From assembly GCF_016097555.1 (NCBI RefSeq), contig NC_054708.1:4268796-4332795 (forward strand): a DNA stretch of 64,000 nucleotides. Reading direction: 5' to 3'. A program made the translations under genes and the position numbers. The notes beneath the pieces are model-generated. The model was not told the origin of the DNA and searched no databases. It was given only the letters and a program-made list of their open reading frames with translations. Shown in pieces: positions 1-35,002 of the stretch (positions are counted from its first letter, which is position 1; every line of letters starts with the position of its first letter). Origin of the DNA: Gigantopelta aegis (taxonomy: Eukaryota > Mollusca > Gastropoda > Neomphalida > Peltospiridae).

Positions 1-2520
1 TCATTTATTCAATCATTATTTACATTCAAGATGGTCACTACTATGTGAGCCAGGACAAGAAAATTGTAATTTATCGCATTTTACATCAAGTATAGCAATA
101 TTGTGATGTTAGGGATGGAGGTTTATTCATTAAGGAATTCAATTATAACAGGTTCATGCTAACTGAGATATTGCACCATTATTTAGATCCAAGATGGTCG
201 TTAGGACTACAAATATCTTTCATTCTAATTTACCTCCAACAATAATTATTTACACCAAATACAAGATTTTCTAGGTGGCAAGGAATTCAATTCTTTCAGT
301 CGCTGTCTGCAAAAATAAAGAAATTTGTTATATGCATCACCTTAAATAATTTCTTTGAAACTATGTTCTGTTTTGAAGGTGTCCAATCCATTTAAAAAGT
401 AACGTTGTCTAAAATATCATTTGCGATAATAATTCTTACGTTGTCCCCAGTCTTAAGGGTTCACCAATCTATTTTGAAACTATCTAGAATGTAATGTTCC
501 ATGATACAAACCAAATCTTCAATGCCAATATGGCTGTGATAAATGGGTAAGTCGCAACTAATGACTGTTGTTTTAGTAAAGACTCCACGTGGGATAGTTC
601 TTTCTTTGGAAGTGATCTAAAGTTAATGAACGTCTGTGACTTCTGAATGTAGCCTTTCTTATGACGTATCCATATTAGCATCTAAATCCTGATGTTTAAT
701 AAGTTTAAATGCTTCACACAGAATTTTCATAACTATAACTTTTGCAACCCTATGGCAGCAATAGCACAGCCTGAAAGAGCATGGGTCAAAAAATGTGAAG
801 CAATCTTTTCATGTTTCTTTGCGGTTTCCACATTGCACACTGCCGATCTTGCTAGTAGCTTTATCATTTTAACTGAACTGAGAAGACGCACCTGTGAAAT
901 TATGCAACTAATTCGGTATATCGGTTCAACAAAACAGACCCTTTTCAATGCGAAATGTGGGTGTTTAACAGTAGTTGCCATATAATTTTTTGAAGCTCTC
1001 ATGAGACAAATTCTCGAACAACTGTTGCCATAAAAAGCAACTTTACTCAAGGTTATGAGAAGAATGAAAGTAAAGTGGCTGAATACGTATATTATTATAA
1101 AAAAAAATGTTTTAAAATCTGCTGTCTTTACATCATAAATATACATGTGAATATATAGCTACTACGTTTATTTGGTGATGGTCGATCATTTACAGGTATA
1201 ACCGAAGCATACTAGTATACTAGTAACTGTCTTGTTATGGTGAGATAAATTGTTTTGGTTGAGATAGGAAATGTGAATGATATAATTATGATGGGTGGCT
1301 TAAAGGTTCTGAGTCGAAATATGATAGATTGCATTGGCGGAGTCGGTTAATAAGTTATTTCGCAACATAATCCTCTTTGTTTGGATGGTTGTTACAATGA
1401 CTTCAAAGTCACACTGTCGCACTGACAGTCATGCGTTGCAACCATGGCAACAGCAGACTTTTGTACAAGTGCTTTGAAACACAGCATGCTGAAACCTTTC
1501 GAGCATCCTTGTATTTGATCAACATTGTCCTTGGAGGTGGCAGTTAAAGATCTTCCTTGTCTTGGATTGTCTTCAGGGCTCTCATTTTCTCTTGAGCTCT
1601 TCTGCCCACCTCTTAACAGTGGCAAACAAGGAACATCATCCTACACAGTCGACACCAATGTTGAAGATAGTCCTTTAAAGCTTTTAGTTGTAGATACTTG
1701 ATGACATCACAGAAGTTACTTTTTGTCTATTTTCATCAACAAATGATACCTAGTCACTTTGATACCCGCAAAAATATGCTACCAGGTAGTGTATTTGGTT
1801 CAAATGCAGCCTATAAGCATAGTCGTACAGTATTGTACGTAATACATGATAATTTATTTATCTTGGCGGCCATTTCCATGGCCATCATGGATTTAAATGA
1901 TGCAATATGTAGGTTAGTACGAGATCGTTATAAATGAATTCTTATGCCCATAAAATGAATTTAATAACATACAAATCTCTTCCTAGTTGAATAAAAATGC
2001 GATAAATTACTATTTCCTTGTTCTTGATAATACACTGGCGGGCATCTTAGATTAAATGATATTGTGATACCTGAATTAACTGTGATTAGTTCATAATTAA
2101 TTCCTGTTGAATATTGAGAAGCTCACTTCAGTTTGTGTGATTCAAATTAGCTATATCATGCATACAGATTAATATAAAGAAACGTTTTTAAATTTTAAAG
2201 GCGACTTTGGGCTGTGGTTTACTAATTATCAAATTAAAATATTATTTTCGAAGTCTTATAGGATAAACAGAATTAGCTACTTGTGTAGGCATAGTCTCAA
2301 CATAGACTCCATATTGAAAACAATTCATCACGAATCCTCTGTATATCAATCATGGCTGCCATAAATACAAATGATGTCTTCACGATTAATTATATCAGAC
2401 ATTTTAGATCTGGACACAGTCATGTGAATGTTTAGAAAGAAATAGATAATATTGTATTGAGTATTTCATTGTAAAAAAAACCCTACTATTTTAATCTTGC
2501 ATATGTTGCACCTTGACGTT
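1..2520. other. AT-rich non-coding DNA upstream of first visible receptor exon
   Basis: Only short spurious ORFs on both strands; no LDLa signature, splice-bounded exon or mobile-element end recognised. Probably intron or upstream DNA of the receptor gene. Confidence 0.5.

Positions 2521-2521
<1 letters not shown>

Positions 2522-2584
<63 letters not shown>
2522..2584. repeat. (TA)n microsatellite
   Basis: About 31 TA units just upstream of the first visible receptor exon. It is followed by a short direct repeat of about 29 bp at 2600-2655. Confidence 0.95.
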
Positions 2585-2597
<13 letters not shown>

Positions 2598-2680
2598 TTA
2601 ATCTATTTCCAACAACAGTTATCCATTTAATCTATTTCCAACAACAGTTATCCCGGTTGTCCACCCACCAAGCCATACAG

Positions 2681-24770
<22,090 letters not shown>

Positions 24771-24777
24771 CTCTGTG

Positions 24778-24820
24778 TCTCTCTCTCTCTCGCCTTCTCG
24801 CTCTCCCTCACACACACACA

Positions 24821-24910
<90 letters not shown>
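24778..24910. repeat. (CT)n microsatellite with a short (CA)n
   Basis: Begins eight bases after the receptor stop codon, so it lies in the probable 3' UTR. Confidence 0.95.
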
Positions 24911-24911
<1 letters not shown>

Positions 24912-24941
24912 GTGTGCAGTGTGCAAAGATATTGTTTTAGT

Positions 24942-27613
24942 ATGACAGATTATGTCATCCAGAGATTCGTAGATTCAGCTGCAGTGATTCTTGGCTGTGC
25001 CAGTAAAAATGGAATCATTGAGACACATTATTGTTATATGTTTGTCATAGGTAAGTTCTATATGTATGCATGTATGTATGTATGTATGTATGTATGTATG
25101 TATTGATGTAGGAATATTTATATATTGTATGTATGTCGGGTTTGACGTTTACATTCATAGATATTAACGCACTGGCGCTGGGGGTAATTAAATCCTTTCT
25201 GGCCTAACAACTTATCTCATGCCGCTGCTGGGCACCGAATCGCCCGCAACTTGCCAACTTGCCACGATATGTTCTGAGCTATCAAGACATCCATAAAAAA
25301 AGGATGCTCCTTAACTCGACTATATGCATGGGGCCTACAGACTACGAGGTCGATCCCACTTACGTGCATCAAATAGTGGGCAAACCTGGCACTGGCTAGT
25401 ATGTATTGATGTATGAGTATGTATGTATGTATGTATGTATGTAATGTATGTAATGTATGTAGACCTGAACACTATTACATTAGGTTCTTCTGGAGACGGT
25501 CCACCACGGAAACATGATGATAAGAGTGTGTTCTGTGGATGCCCAGACAAGGACATGCAGCCACTCCTGTCATATCTGAAGACAGCCTCGTCATCGGAAG
25601 CAGTTCTTACTATGGCAGCAATGTTCAAAGCTTTGCCAATAGCATACGAAACTGTTGGAAGACATAAGCCACTTACTGGAAGGAATGTTTTCATTGGCTG
25701 TTTGAACAAGGTTAGAATATTGTTTAAAATTATATTAGTTTCTGTGTCAAACCAACATATTTAAACTAACCACAGTGTTCAAACAACTCAGATGCATTCT
25801 AGCAGCAACATGTTGTATGTGCCGATAAAAGTTTTAAAAGCGAGGAATTAATTTTATCATATAATAGGCAGCGCATTCAATGTGGAAATAACACAATGCG
25901 ATATCACATACTTTCAGAATACATACTTTCAGTGAGCAAAGGCAATTTGCATTGACTAACACAGTTTATGTAGTTAACACTTTAACTGTTCCTAGATAGT
26001 CAGAGAAGAAAATACCAAATTAATTTTAAACCATTTTCATGTGAAATGATCAGTCCAATCACATTATAATCACACACAAAACATTCGACAAATTATGCAA
26101 TGTAACAAATGTGAATGAAATTATAAATGCGAGTGTGGTGTCCAGCTTATTAAATGTAAAAAGACAAATTACATGACTGTCTATAAACTACCCAAAACAA
26201 GTATTACAGATGATTATATAACGTGACAGCATGCAAACTCGGTATGCTCCATAAGCAAGGGTAGGGTCATTTAGAGCTTGGTTAAATACCTTTAATACAT
26301 TGATAAATGTCTTTAATATTGGGTATGGATGTTAACAGAGTGCCATCCGCACCTACATGTTCGTCATCTATGAAGGAATAAATGAAGGAATGAATGAATT
26401 CTATAATTAATTAATTAATTAATTAATAATGTTTACCGACACCCCAACACAAAAATACACATTGGCTATTGGGTGTCAAATGTCATTAATGACACACCAG
26501 GACATCAGGGCATTGTTAGTGTCAATCAGAACTTGGTTAAAGTTTGGATATCAATATATATGTATGTATGTATGTTTGTTTGTGTGTGTGTGCGGGTGCG
26601 TGTGTGGTATATGTAGAGAGTTACGACAACACAAGAATAGATACATATATATTGCAAACAAGGGGATTATTATAAGTACAGAGACAATCAAATATGCATA
26701 TCAATAATAACGGTGAGAAAGGGGAAAAACGTTTACATAATAAAAAGGAAATCAAAACTATTTTACGATTTTAGAACACGTGTAATTGCACACATAGTGT
26801 ACCTATATTTTGCTTTATATGTTTCCTTAGTTATTAATTAATGTTTTGAAATATATTTTACTTGAAAATACATGAAGTCTATGACAATCTCATGATCTGA
26901 ATAGGTGATATTATTATCAAGTTCAAAGGGCGGATAACAAGAAAGTAATTGGAAGTAAATGTCTCGTCTAACTGCCTTTAGCTATGAATTAGTTAATGGG
27001 GGGGGGGGGGGGGGGGGGGGGGGGGGTCCTGTTTGGTATTTGAGTGGGACGGAATATGGCTCAGTGGTATTGAGTATTCGGTCTGAGGTGCGATTTGTCT
27101 CACAATGTTTACGTCCCAAGTACTGAACTGCGCATATATACATTTTACACCAAAACCAGGTAGATATCTCGTATGACATTTTTCGTTTGAAAACAGCGAT
27201 TTATGGAAAATAGTTTCTTCAATAATTGTATAAATGCTGTAGAGAAGGTGGGGTTGGGCTATATTGCTAAATGTTATGTAGGTGTGTGGTAGTGTTTAAA
27301 TTGCTTTACCCACTTCATTTTAAAACTGTATGAAACTTAGGCGAACAGAATTACTATTTCACTTTCTCGTATGTCTACACGACGTGTGGGGCCAGGGTCA
27401 TCATTTTGACTATTCATTTTATTTTACATTAAATATATATTGAATAATGGTTTGTGTAGTAATATTTGACATTAAAAATACATTATTTTCTTTCAGAACG
27501 TCGACAGAATCTGTTTCAACGTCAATGAGTCTGATACAGGATGTGTTTCTGCCATGACGGAAGATGTGCAAAATATGTATTTGGTATATCGAAACGTGCG
27601 GCAAAGATATTAA
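24942..27613 (+). CDS. Three-exon small gene, unknown function
   Basis: Exons 24942-25050, 25484-25710 and 27497-27613 give 150 residues plus stop. Donors are gtaagt and gttaga. Acceptors follow cattag and tttctttcag. The first junction is phase 1 on both sides and the second phase 0 on both sides, so the three pieces fuse without a break. The product starts MTDYVIQRFVDSAAV and has eight or so cysteines (CGCPDKD, FIGCLN, RICFNV, TGCVS). It carries LTMAAMFKALPIAYET and ends YRNVRQRY. No signal peptide or membrane segment is obvious. I do not recognise the family. It begins 170 bp after the receptor stop. The ATG could be internal, since the frame stays open 30 bp upstream, and the first exon may be preceded by others. 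Confidence 0.55.
25067..25100. repeat. (TATG)n microsatellite
   Basis: About eight units in the first intron of the unknown gene. A second tract lies at 25405-25462 directly before its second exon. Confidence 0.9.
26427..26500. mobile_element. Short SINE-like 3'-end fragment
   Basis: Contains aatgtttaccgacacccc and ttggctattgggtgtcaaat. The same block is inserted with a target duplication at 38905-38972. Confidence 0.5.
26999..27026. repeat. Poly-G run
   Basis: About 28 consecutive G in the second intron of the unknown gene. Confidence 0.95.
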
Positions 27614-27669
27614 CTTCATGGAGCCTACCCTAGAAATAATCAAAAGTATATACACATTTCAGAAAGTGA

Positions 27670-28140
27670 CTAAAGATACACCTGGAAAAAAGTATCGCAA
27701 CACCATTTTCTCATAAGTTTAGTGAGGTGTCACTACATTTAATGACAATGTCATGTTGCCAATCGATGCATATCGTTAGGAATTGTGATAAGCAGATGTC
27801 CGAAAATGAAATAAGAACTACATTGTCGAATTCGGTAAAATTGAACTGATTTATTTATTAATGTAAAAGAAGACATTAATTATGGAAAACATTTCTTTAA
27901 GAAACTATGGCGATTCGAAGACCGTACAACTGTTCACACTCCTGTGCTACACGTGAAGTCCTAGACAAACCATTAAAGTCACCAAGACCGGTGATAATGT
28001 CATTAAATGTAGTATCACGCGCCATTATGATACACTGAAGACGTCTACTCGTTGGGTGGATAACACGCTGGATCTGTCTTTCAGGCAGCCTGTGTTGTAT
28101 TGTTTGTAGTTAGCTCGTTCATTTGACCGTTGTATTTTAC
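27670..28140. mobile_element. Possible mariner-type relic
   Basis: cctggaaaaaagtatcgcaa at 27680 looks like a mariner-type terminal repeat. No matching second end or transposase frame was found. Confidence 0.25.
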
Positions 28141-28508
28141 ATATTATATTTAAAAACACAAAGTGAAAGTTGACAGGATTCGAACCTACCGATTCGATTC
28201 GCATGACCCGTGACCCGTGACCGTAAGTGTGTTGTCGAACACTCGGTTCGAAACTAATGCAACAGTTTGGTATGAATATACAGCATTTTTTTAATTATAA
28301 CGGTTCTAATTACGTACTCGGGGACCAATAGTCCACCATCAAAACGTCGACCTAGTAAATATTGTATAAAATAACACAAAATTTCATTTGGCAGGATTCG
28401 AACCTAGTGCACCAATTCGCCTGGCATTTGACAGCCCACGATCTTGACCGCTCGGTCATCGGGAAATCCACTTAAGAATATGTACTCTTATGAAATAATT
28501 CTCTGCAT

Positions 28509-28846
28509 TAAAGGCATATTGTCACAGACCACTGACCTATTACATGGCCTAACAAAGTATTACCTAAAAATATATACTAGTATATTTGATTTGTCCCTAA
28601 ATGCACTTTATTCAACCATCTACGTAACCACCATACTCCACTTATTAATGATATTTTGTAAAAATAATTGAACTATGGCAGTGGTCCATAATTTAAAAAC
28701 TAACATTGCTGAGAGGGTTAACATGGATTTCACTTCATCATGGTGTAGTTAAAGTGATGCAATATCTAGATTTGGTCTGTAAAAATTAATGTAATTTTGA
28801 TTTATTATTAATTTTTAAAGAAAAAATCTGTGACAGTATGCCTTTA
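28509..28846. mobile_element. MITE with TA-flanked inverted ends
   Basis: The left end taaaggcatattgtcacaga is mirrored by tctgtgacagtatgccttta on the right (one mismatch). About 338 bp with no ORF. Its right two thirds form the start of each 1.2-kb tandem unit that follows. Confidence 0.75.
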
Positions 28847-29490
28847 ATTAAAGAACCATATTCTAAAATCAAATAGTTCTTATATTACATTTTACCGTGA
28901 ACTCATCGATATTTCGAAATCTTCCGTATAATTAATAACTAATACAATATTCTCTCCTTTGTGTATATATTTTTATTAAAGAATAGGCTTCTTATTTTTT
29001 GGAGTTTACTATTGTAACAAATGTTTATATCGACTTTGATGTTTTCGCTTTCAATTCGATGTTTTGCCAACTATCAAGGATATCGTTCCAAAAAGGTTTG
29101 CCATATTTTTAATCTTAACATAGATTTTTTTTTAAATCGTCACATATAGTTGGTTCTTTTACTAATAAACTTCTAATTGACGAGAACAGACATGACCATA
29201 TTGAGTCAGTTAAGAGTAGCTTTGTTATCCAAGTTGGTTTCACAAATACTATAAACGTAGATGTTTTTACCATTTGTAAATCCGCGTTTTTATACTCCTG
29301 AACTGTCAATTGTTTACTTTGTTGGGTTTATTTTCCCATATAAATGCTTAAAATCGTTTATTTAACTATTCAGTTAATTGCTCTGACGGTTTTGGAAGTG
29401 AAATTAATAAATATGTTATCAAAGATAATTATCACAACCGAAATGTCTGGCTATCACTCATAAAAACAACTAAGCAAACAACACAACACA

Positions 29491-29826
29491 AAAAAGAAAG
29501 AAAGAAAGAAATGTTTTATTTAACGACGCACTCAACACATTTTATTTACGGTTATATAGCGTCAGACATATGGTTAAGGACCACACAGATATTGAGAGAG
29601 GAAACCCGCTGTCGCCACTTCATGGGCTACTCTTTTCGATTAGCAGCAAGGGATCTTTTATATGCACCATCCCACAGACAGGATAGTACATACCACGGGA
29701 TTTGATATACCAGTCGTGGTGCACTGACTGAAACGAGAAATAGTCTAATGGGCCCACCGACGGGGATCGATCCCACACCGACCGCGCATCGAGCAAGCGC
29801 TGTACCACTGGGCTACGTCACGTCCC
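29491..29826 (-). mobile_element. SINE family A, tandem unit 1
   Basis: Complete reverse copy with head gggacgtgacgtagcccagt (on minus), core and (AAAG)n-type tail. Flanked by the target duplication aacacaacacaa. Confidence 0.85.
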
Positions 29827-30694
29827 TAACACAACACAAATGTGTTATTAATGATATTTTGTAAAAAATAATTGAATTATGGCAGTGGTCCATAATTTAA
29901 AAACTAACATTGCTGAGAGGGTTAACATGGATTTCACTTCATCATGGTGTAGTTAAAGTGATGCAATATCTAGATTTGGTCTGTAAAAATTAATGTAATT
30001 TTGATTTATTATTAATTTTTAAAGAAAAAATCTGTGACAGTATGCCTTTAATTAAAGAACCATATTCTAAAATCAAATAGTTCTTATATTACATTTTACC
30101 GTGAACTCATCGATATTTCGAAATCTTCCGTATAATTAATAACTAATACAATATTCTCTCCTTTGTGTATATATTTTTATTAAAGAATAGGCTTCTTATT
30201 TTTTGGAGTTTACTATTGTAACAAATGTTTATATCGACTTTGATGTTTTCGCTTTCAATTCGATGTTTTGCCAACTATCAAGGATATCGTTCCAAAAAGG
30301 TTTGCCATATTTTTAATCTTAACATAGATTTTTTTTTAAATCGTCACATATAGTTGGTTCTTTTACTAATAAACTTCTAATTGACGAGAACAGACATGAC
30401 CATATTGAGTCAGTTAAGAGTAGCTTTGTTATCCAAGTTGGTTTCACAAATACTATAAACGTAGATGTTTTTACCATTTGTAAATCCGCGTTTTTATACT
30501 CCTGAACTGTCAATTGTTTACTTTGTTGGGTTTATTTTCCCATATAAATGCTTAAAATCGTTTATTTAACTATTCAGTTAATTGCTCTGACGGTTTTGGA
30601 AGTGAAATTAATAAATATGTTATCAAAGATAATTATCACAACCGAAATGTCTGGCTATCACTCATAAAAACAACTAAGCAAACAACACAACACA

Positions 30695-31030
30695 AAAAAG
30701 AAAGAAAGAAAGAAATGTTTTATTTAACGACGCACTCAACACATTTTATTTACGGTTATATAGCGTCAGACATATGGTTAAGGACCACACAGATATTGAG
30801 AGAGGAAACCCGCTGTCGCCACTTCATGGGCTACTCTTTTCGATTAGCAGCAAGGGATCTTTTATATGCACCATCCCACAGACAGGATAGTACATACCAC
30901 GGGATTTGATATACCAGTCGTGGTGCACTGACTGAAACGAGAAATAGTCTAATGGGCCCACCGACGGGGATCGATCCCACACCGACCGCGCATCGAGCAA
31001 GCGCTGTACCACTGGGCTACGTCACGTCCC
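30695..31030 (-). mobile_element. SINE family A, tandem unit 2
   Basis: Copied along with the tandem block; same flanks as in unit 1. Confidence 0.85.
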
Positions 31031-31904
31031 TAACACAACACAAATGTGTTATTAATGATATTTTGTAAAAAATAATTGAATTATGGCAGTGGTCCATAAT
31101 TTAAAAACTAACATTGCTGAGAGGGTTAACATGGATTTCACTTCATCATGGTGTAGTTAAAGTGATGCAATATCTAGATTTGGTCTGTAAAAATTAATGT
31201 AATTTTGATTTATTATTAATTTTTAAAGAAAAAATCTGTGACAGTATGCCTTTAATTAAAGAACCATATTCTAAAATCAAATAGTTCTTATATTACATTT
31301 TACCGTGAACTCATCGATATTTCGAAATCTTCCGTCAGTAATAATTAATAACTAATACAATATTCTCTCCTTTGTGTATATATTTTTATTAAAGAATAGG
31401 CTTCTTATTTTTTGGAGTTTACTATTGTAACAAATGTTTATATCGACTTTGATGTTTTCGCTTTCAATTCGATGTTTTGCCAACTATCAAGGATATCGTT
31501 CCAAAAAGGTTTGCCATATTTTTAATCTTAACATAGATTTTTTTTTAAATCGTCACATATAGTTGGTTCTTTTACTAATAAACTTCTAATTGACGAGAAC
31601 AGACATGACCATATTGAGTCAGTTAAGAGTAGCTTTGTTATCCAAGTTGGTTTCACAAATACTATAAACGTAGATGTTTTTACCATTTGTAAATCCGCGT
31701 TTTTATACTCCTGAACTGTCAATTGTTTACTTTGTTGGGTTTATTTTCCCATATAAATGCTTAAAATCGTTTATTTAACTATTCAGTTAATTGCTCTGAC
31801 GGTTTTGGAAGTGAAATTAATAAATATGTTATCAAAGATAATTATCACAACCGAAATGTCTGGCTATCACTCATAAAAACAACTAAGCAAACAATACAAC
31901 ACAA

Positions 31905-32239
31905 GAAAGAAAGAAAGAAAGAAATGTTTTATTTAACGACGCACTCAACACATTTTATTTACGGTTATATAGCGTCAGACATATGGTTAAGGACCACACA
32001 GATATTGAGAGAGGAAACCCGCTGTCGCCACTTCATGGGCTACTCTTTTCGATTAGCAGCAAGGGATCTTTTATATGCACCATCCCACAGACAGGATAGT
32101 ACATACCACGGGATTTGATATACCAGTCGTGGTGCACTGACTGGAACGAGAAATAGTCTAATGGGCCCACCGACGGGGATCGATCCCACACCGACCGCGC
32201 ATCGAGCAAGCGCTGTACCACTGGGCTACGTCACGTCCC
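31905..32239 (-). mobile_element. SINE family A, tandem unit 3
   Basis: Same as the other units with a few substitutions (for example ctggaacg for ctgaaacg). Confidence 0.85.
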
Positions 32240-32671
32240 TAACACAACACAAATGTGTTATTAATGATATTTTGTAAAAATAATTGAATTATGGCAGTGG
32301 TCCATAATTTAAAAACTAACATTGCTGAGAGGGTTAACATGGATTTCACTTCATCATGGTGTAGTTAAAGTGATGCAATATCTAGATTTGGTCTGTAAAA
32401 ATTAATGTAATTTTGATTTATTATTAATTTTTAAAGAAAAAATCTGTGACAGTATGCCTTTAATTAAAGAACCATATTATAAAATCAAATAGTTCTTATA
32501 TTACATTTTACCGTGAACTCATCGATATTTCGAAATCTTCCGTCAGTAATAATTAATAACTAATACAATATTCTCTCCTTTGTGTATATATTTTTATTAA
32601 AGAATAGGCTTCCTATTTTTTGAAGTTTACTATTGTAACAAATGTTTATATCGATTTTGATGTTTTCGCTT

Positions 32672-32725
32672 TCAATTCGACCGCGCATCGAGCAAGCGCT
32701 GTACCACTGGGCTACGTCACGTCCC
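32672..32725 (-). mobile_element. SINE head remnant in the truncated fourth unit
   Basis: Only the last 50 or so bases (ccgcgcatcgagc to gtcacgtccc) survive the internal deletion. It is followed by aacacaacacaaatgcagt, which is the original right flank. Confidence 0.8.
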
Positions 32726-33038
32726 TAACACAACACAAATGCAGTATTATGAGTTGCATTGGGAATATTTTACCACGCCTTAAGGTTAAAGATACCGACC
32801 CTAAAATTGGGTCATTGGGAAACTCGAATACATTCAAGAAAAATGATTGCTAACCTGCAAACTTGTTAAAATTGCCATTATATTAAATTAACGGTACTGT
32901 TGGGGGACTCCAAGACGCCACTAGGCGAGATCTCGCATACAATCCAGATCGAGACACCACCAGCAGTACAGCCGCCGTGGCCAGTAGTAATAATAATAAT
33001 AAAGGCATGAGGAAACGGCTGGAAATGAACCAGCTATC

Positions 33039-33690
33039 TCAAGTACAAATCGCAAATGGTCCATCTTCACCTACTGGTGGTGACATCGAGTCGGTTGAAG
33101 GTAACAAAAGTCGTAATGCCTGTTGCATCCTATATAAAAAGATAGAATTACCTGGAAATGATAAGTGGATCTGATCCGGTAAATAGAAACCCGGATTTGC
33201 TTCTGCGATCTTTGGATACCTAATACAACATCCCCTCAACCTAACAACTTCCTTTGCCACGTGACTATTTACTCTCAATCTAGCTGGTTTTAGAGCGTTC
33301 TGGATACCTAATACAACATCCCCCCATCCTAACAACTTCCTTTGCCACGTGATTATTTACTCTCAATCTAGCTGGTTTTAGAGCGTTCTGGATACCTAAT
33401 ACAACATCCCCTCAAACTAACAACTTCCTTTGTCACGTGATTATTTACTCTCAATCTAGCTGGTTTTAGAGCGTTGTGATCTTGTTCGGGTCTCCAGTTT
33501 TCAGTCTTGGCAAAATCTTTGATCAAACCACCTTCGTATTTGGAACCATTTCAGCTACTTGTTTAAGAGTGCATACCCTTTCCTTGCGAAGGAAACATGA
33601 TGGCATTTCTCCGATGTCATTGCCTCCGCAATGAATGACTAGCATTCTAACGTTAATAAAATAGTCTTTAAACAGTCAGGACCTGGCTCC
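33039..33690 (-). pseudogene. SGNH-hydrolase-like ORF of a mobile element, broken
   Basis: Minus strand, 5' part near 33570-33680: MLVIHCGGNDIGEMP, the block III Gly/Asn motif of SGNH hydrolases. The 3' part near 33039-33300 has IRYPKIAEANPGFYLP, the Asp-x-x-His block (DQIHLSFPGN) and a conserved-looking helix end. The two parts are separated by stops and by an 88-bp unit present three times. SGNH domains of this form are carried by several animal transposon families, so this is most likely element-derived rather than a host esterase. Confidence 0.6.
33214..33477. repeat. Three tandem 88-bp units
   Basis: Units start with ggatacctaatacaacatcc at 33214, 33302 and 33390. They arose inside the SGNH reading frame; 88 is not a multiple of three, so the expansion itself breaks the frame. 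Confidence 0.9.
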
Positions 33691-34004
33691 ATTTCATTCC
33701 TCCTTGACCTACGAATTTCTTGAATGCACAAAGGCTCGCTTGACTGGAGATAAGACAAAGCGCCTTACATCATGTTAAAACATAGTGGCATATTGTTAAA
33801 TATTTGGCATATATCGTCATTTGTACGTGTATTTTGTGGTTTGGTTGTTACTTTTTTTATGATATGTCTTTAGTCAGTCGCTTCACATTCAGAAGTGTAT
33901 TGTCTCGCAAAGTTTATTGGAAGTGTAAATATCGAGCATGTTTTGTTTTTAGTGAGTTTTCAAAAGACAATTTACTACTCTGATTTTATAGGGACGGAAA
34001 TTTT

Positions 34005-34288
34005 GTTTTGTTTAACGACACCACTTGAGCACATTGATTAATTAATCATGGCTATTAGATGTCAAATATTTGGTAATTCTGACACGTAGTCATCAGAGGA
34101 AAACAGCTAAATTTTTCTTAATGCAGCAAGGGATCTTTTGTATGCACTTTCCAACAGACACGAAAGCACATACCACGGCCTTTAAGAAAAAACCCAATTA
34201 GTTCAATGGATCCACCGATGTCGTTCGATCCTGTGATTCAAGCACCTCAAGCGAGCACTCAACCGACTGAGCCATATCCCGCCCCTTA
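34005..34288 (-). mobile_element. SINE family B
   Basis: Near full-length reverse copy. Tail gtttaacgacaccactt; head ccgactgagccatatcccgc, the complement of the tRNA-like A box. Confidence 0.8.
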
Positions 34289-34577
34289 TATGGACGGTTG
34301 TGTTTCCTTATTATATGCATTGCTGTGTTTTTTGTGGTTGTTGTTGTTCTTCTTTAACATCCAATGTTGTATGTTTAATGTCTTATTAAATAAAATGCTT
34401 GTACTGTCAAAGCGTCTTATTCTTAATTATAATTGATCTTAATTGTGTGCGAGTTGAATCCGCGCGCTAAAATTACAAATTTCGTCTGGGCAGCTAAGGA
34501 AGCATAATTTATATGAATGTAGCAATTTTGGGGGGCTTTTTTGTTTGTTTGAGTTTTTGGGTTCGGTTGGTTTTTTC

Positions 34578-34578
<1 letters not shown>

Positions 34579-34613
<35 letters not shown>
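34579..34613. repeat. (GT)n microsatellite
   Basis: About 17 GT units. Confidence 0.95.
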
Positions 34614-34617
<4 letters not shown>

Positions 34618-34759
34618 TGGGTTATTGTTAATTTTTGTCTGTAACTTCACTCTCGGAAGGCCCATCACAAGTGTATCCATCTCATAGATGAATTGTGAAC
34701 TGGAATACAGGGACAGCTGTCTCCTTGAAATAGTATCATTACGCAATACATGTAAACAC

Positions 34760-34842
34760 CTGCGTTAGTGGCGTAGGCGATAACCCAACGGTATCCGGGC
34801 TGGTGCGTACCGGGTTCGTATCCCGATACCAGCTCGTACACA
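34760..34842 (+). mobile_element. tRNA-like SINE head, separate family
   Basis: gttagtggcgtaggcgataa resembles an A box, and gggttcgtatcccgataccag a B box. The stem pairing of a real tRNA is not evident. Confidence 0.35.
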
Positions 34843-35002
34843 AATTTTATTTTAACGTCTCATACGGTTACTGTGTTACTATATACAGTCTCCCTCACGA
34901 ATCACTAACAAGTAAACATCAACTTACTATCCTCGAAATACAGCCCATATAGCTAAAATGAAGCGTGTTTGAAACGTAATTGGATAAAAGTAAAATTTAA
35001 AG

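Larger units (their letters stand above)
28642..32730. repeat. Four-copy tandem duplication of a 1.2-kb block
   Basis: Units 28642-29844 (1203 bp), 29845-31048 (1204 bp), 31049-32257 (1209 bp) and a partial one 32258-32730. Each has the MITE right part, about 640 bp of AT-rich DNA and a reverse SINE. Differences are few: cagtaat is inserted near 31335 and again in the fourth copy, and an A run differs. The fourth copy lost its middle between cgctttcaattcga and ccgcgcatcgagc at a cga microhomology. Confidence 0.93.

Noticed and set aside
25423..25764. The 25.5-kb ORF as the cytoplasmic tail of the receptor
   Set aside because: The TM7 exon ends in phase 0 and this exon needs phase 1. A phase-0 exon with its own stop at 24717-24770 fits better.
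29511..29705. Small ORF family MFYLTTHSTHFIYG... as a conserved protein
   Set aside because: It is translated SINE sequence, present wherever family A SINEs occur in reverse.
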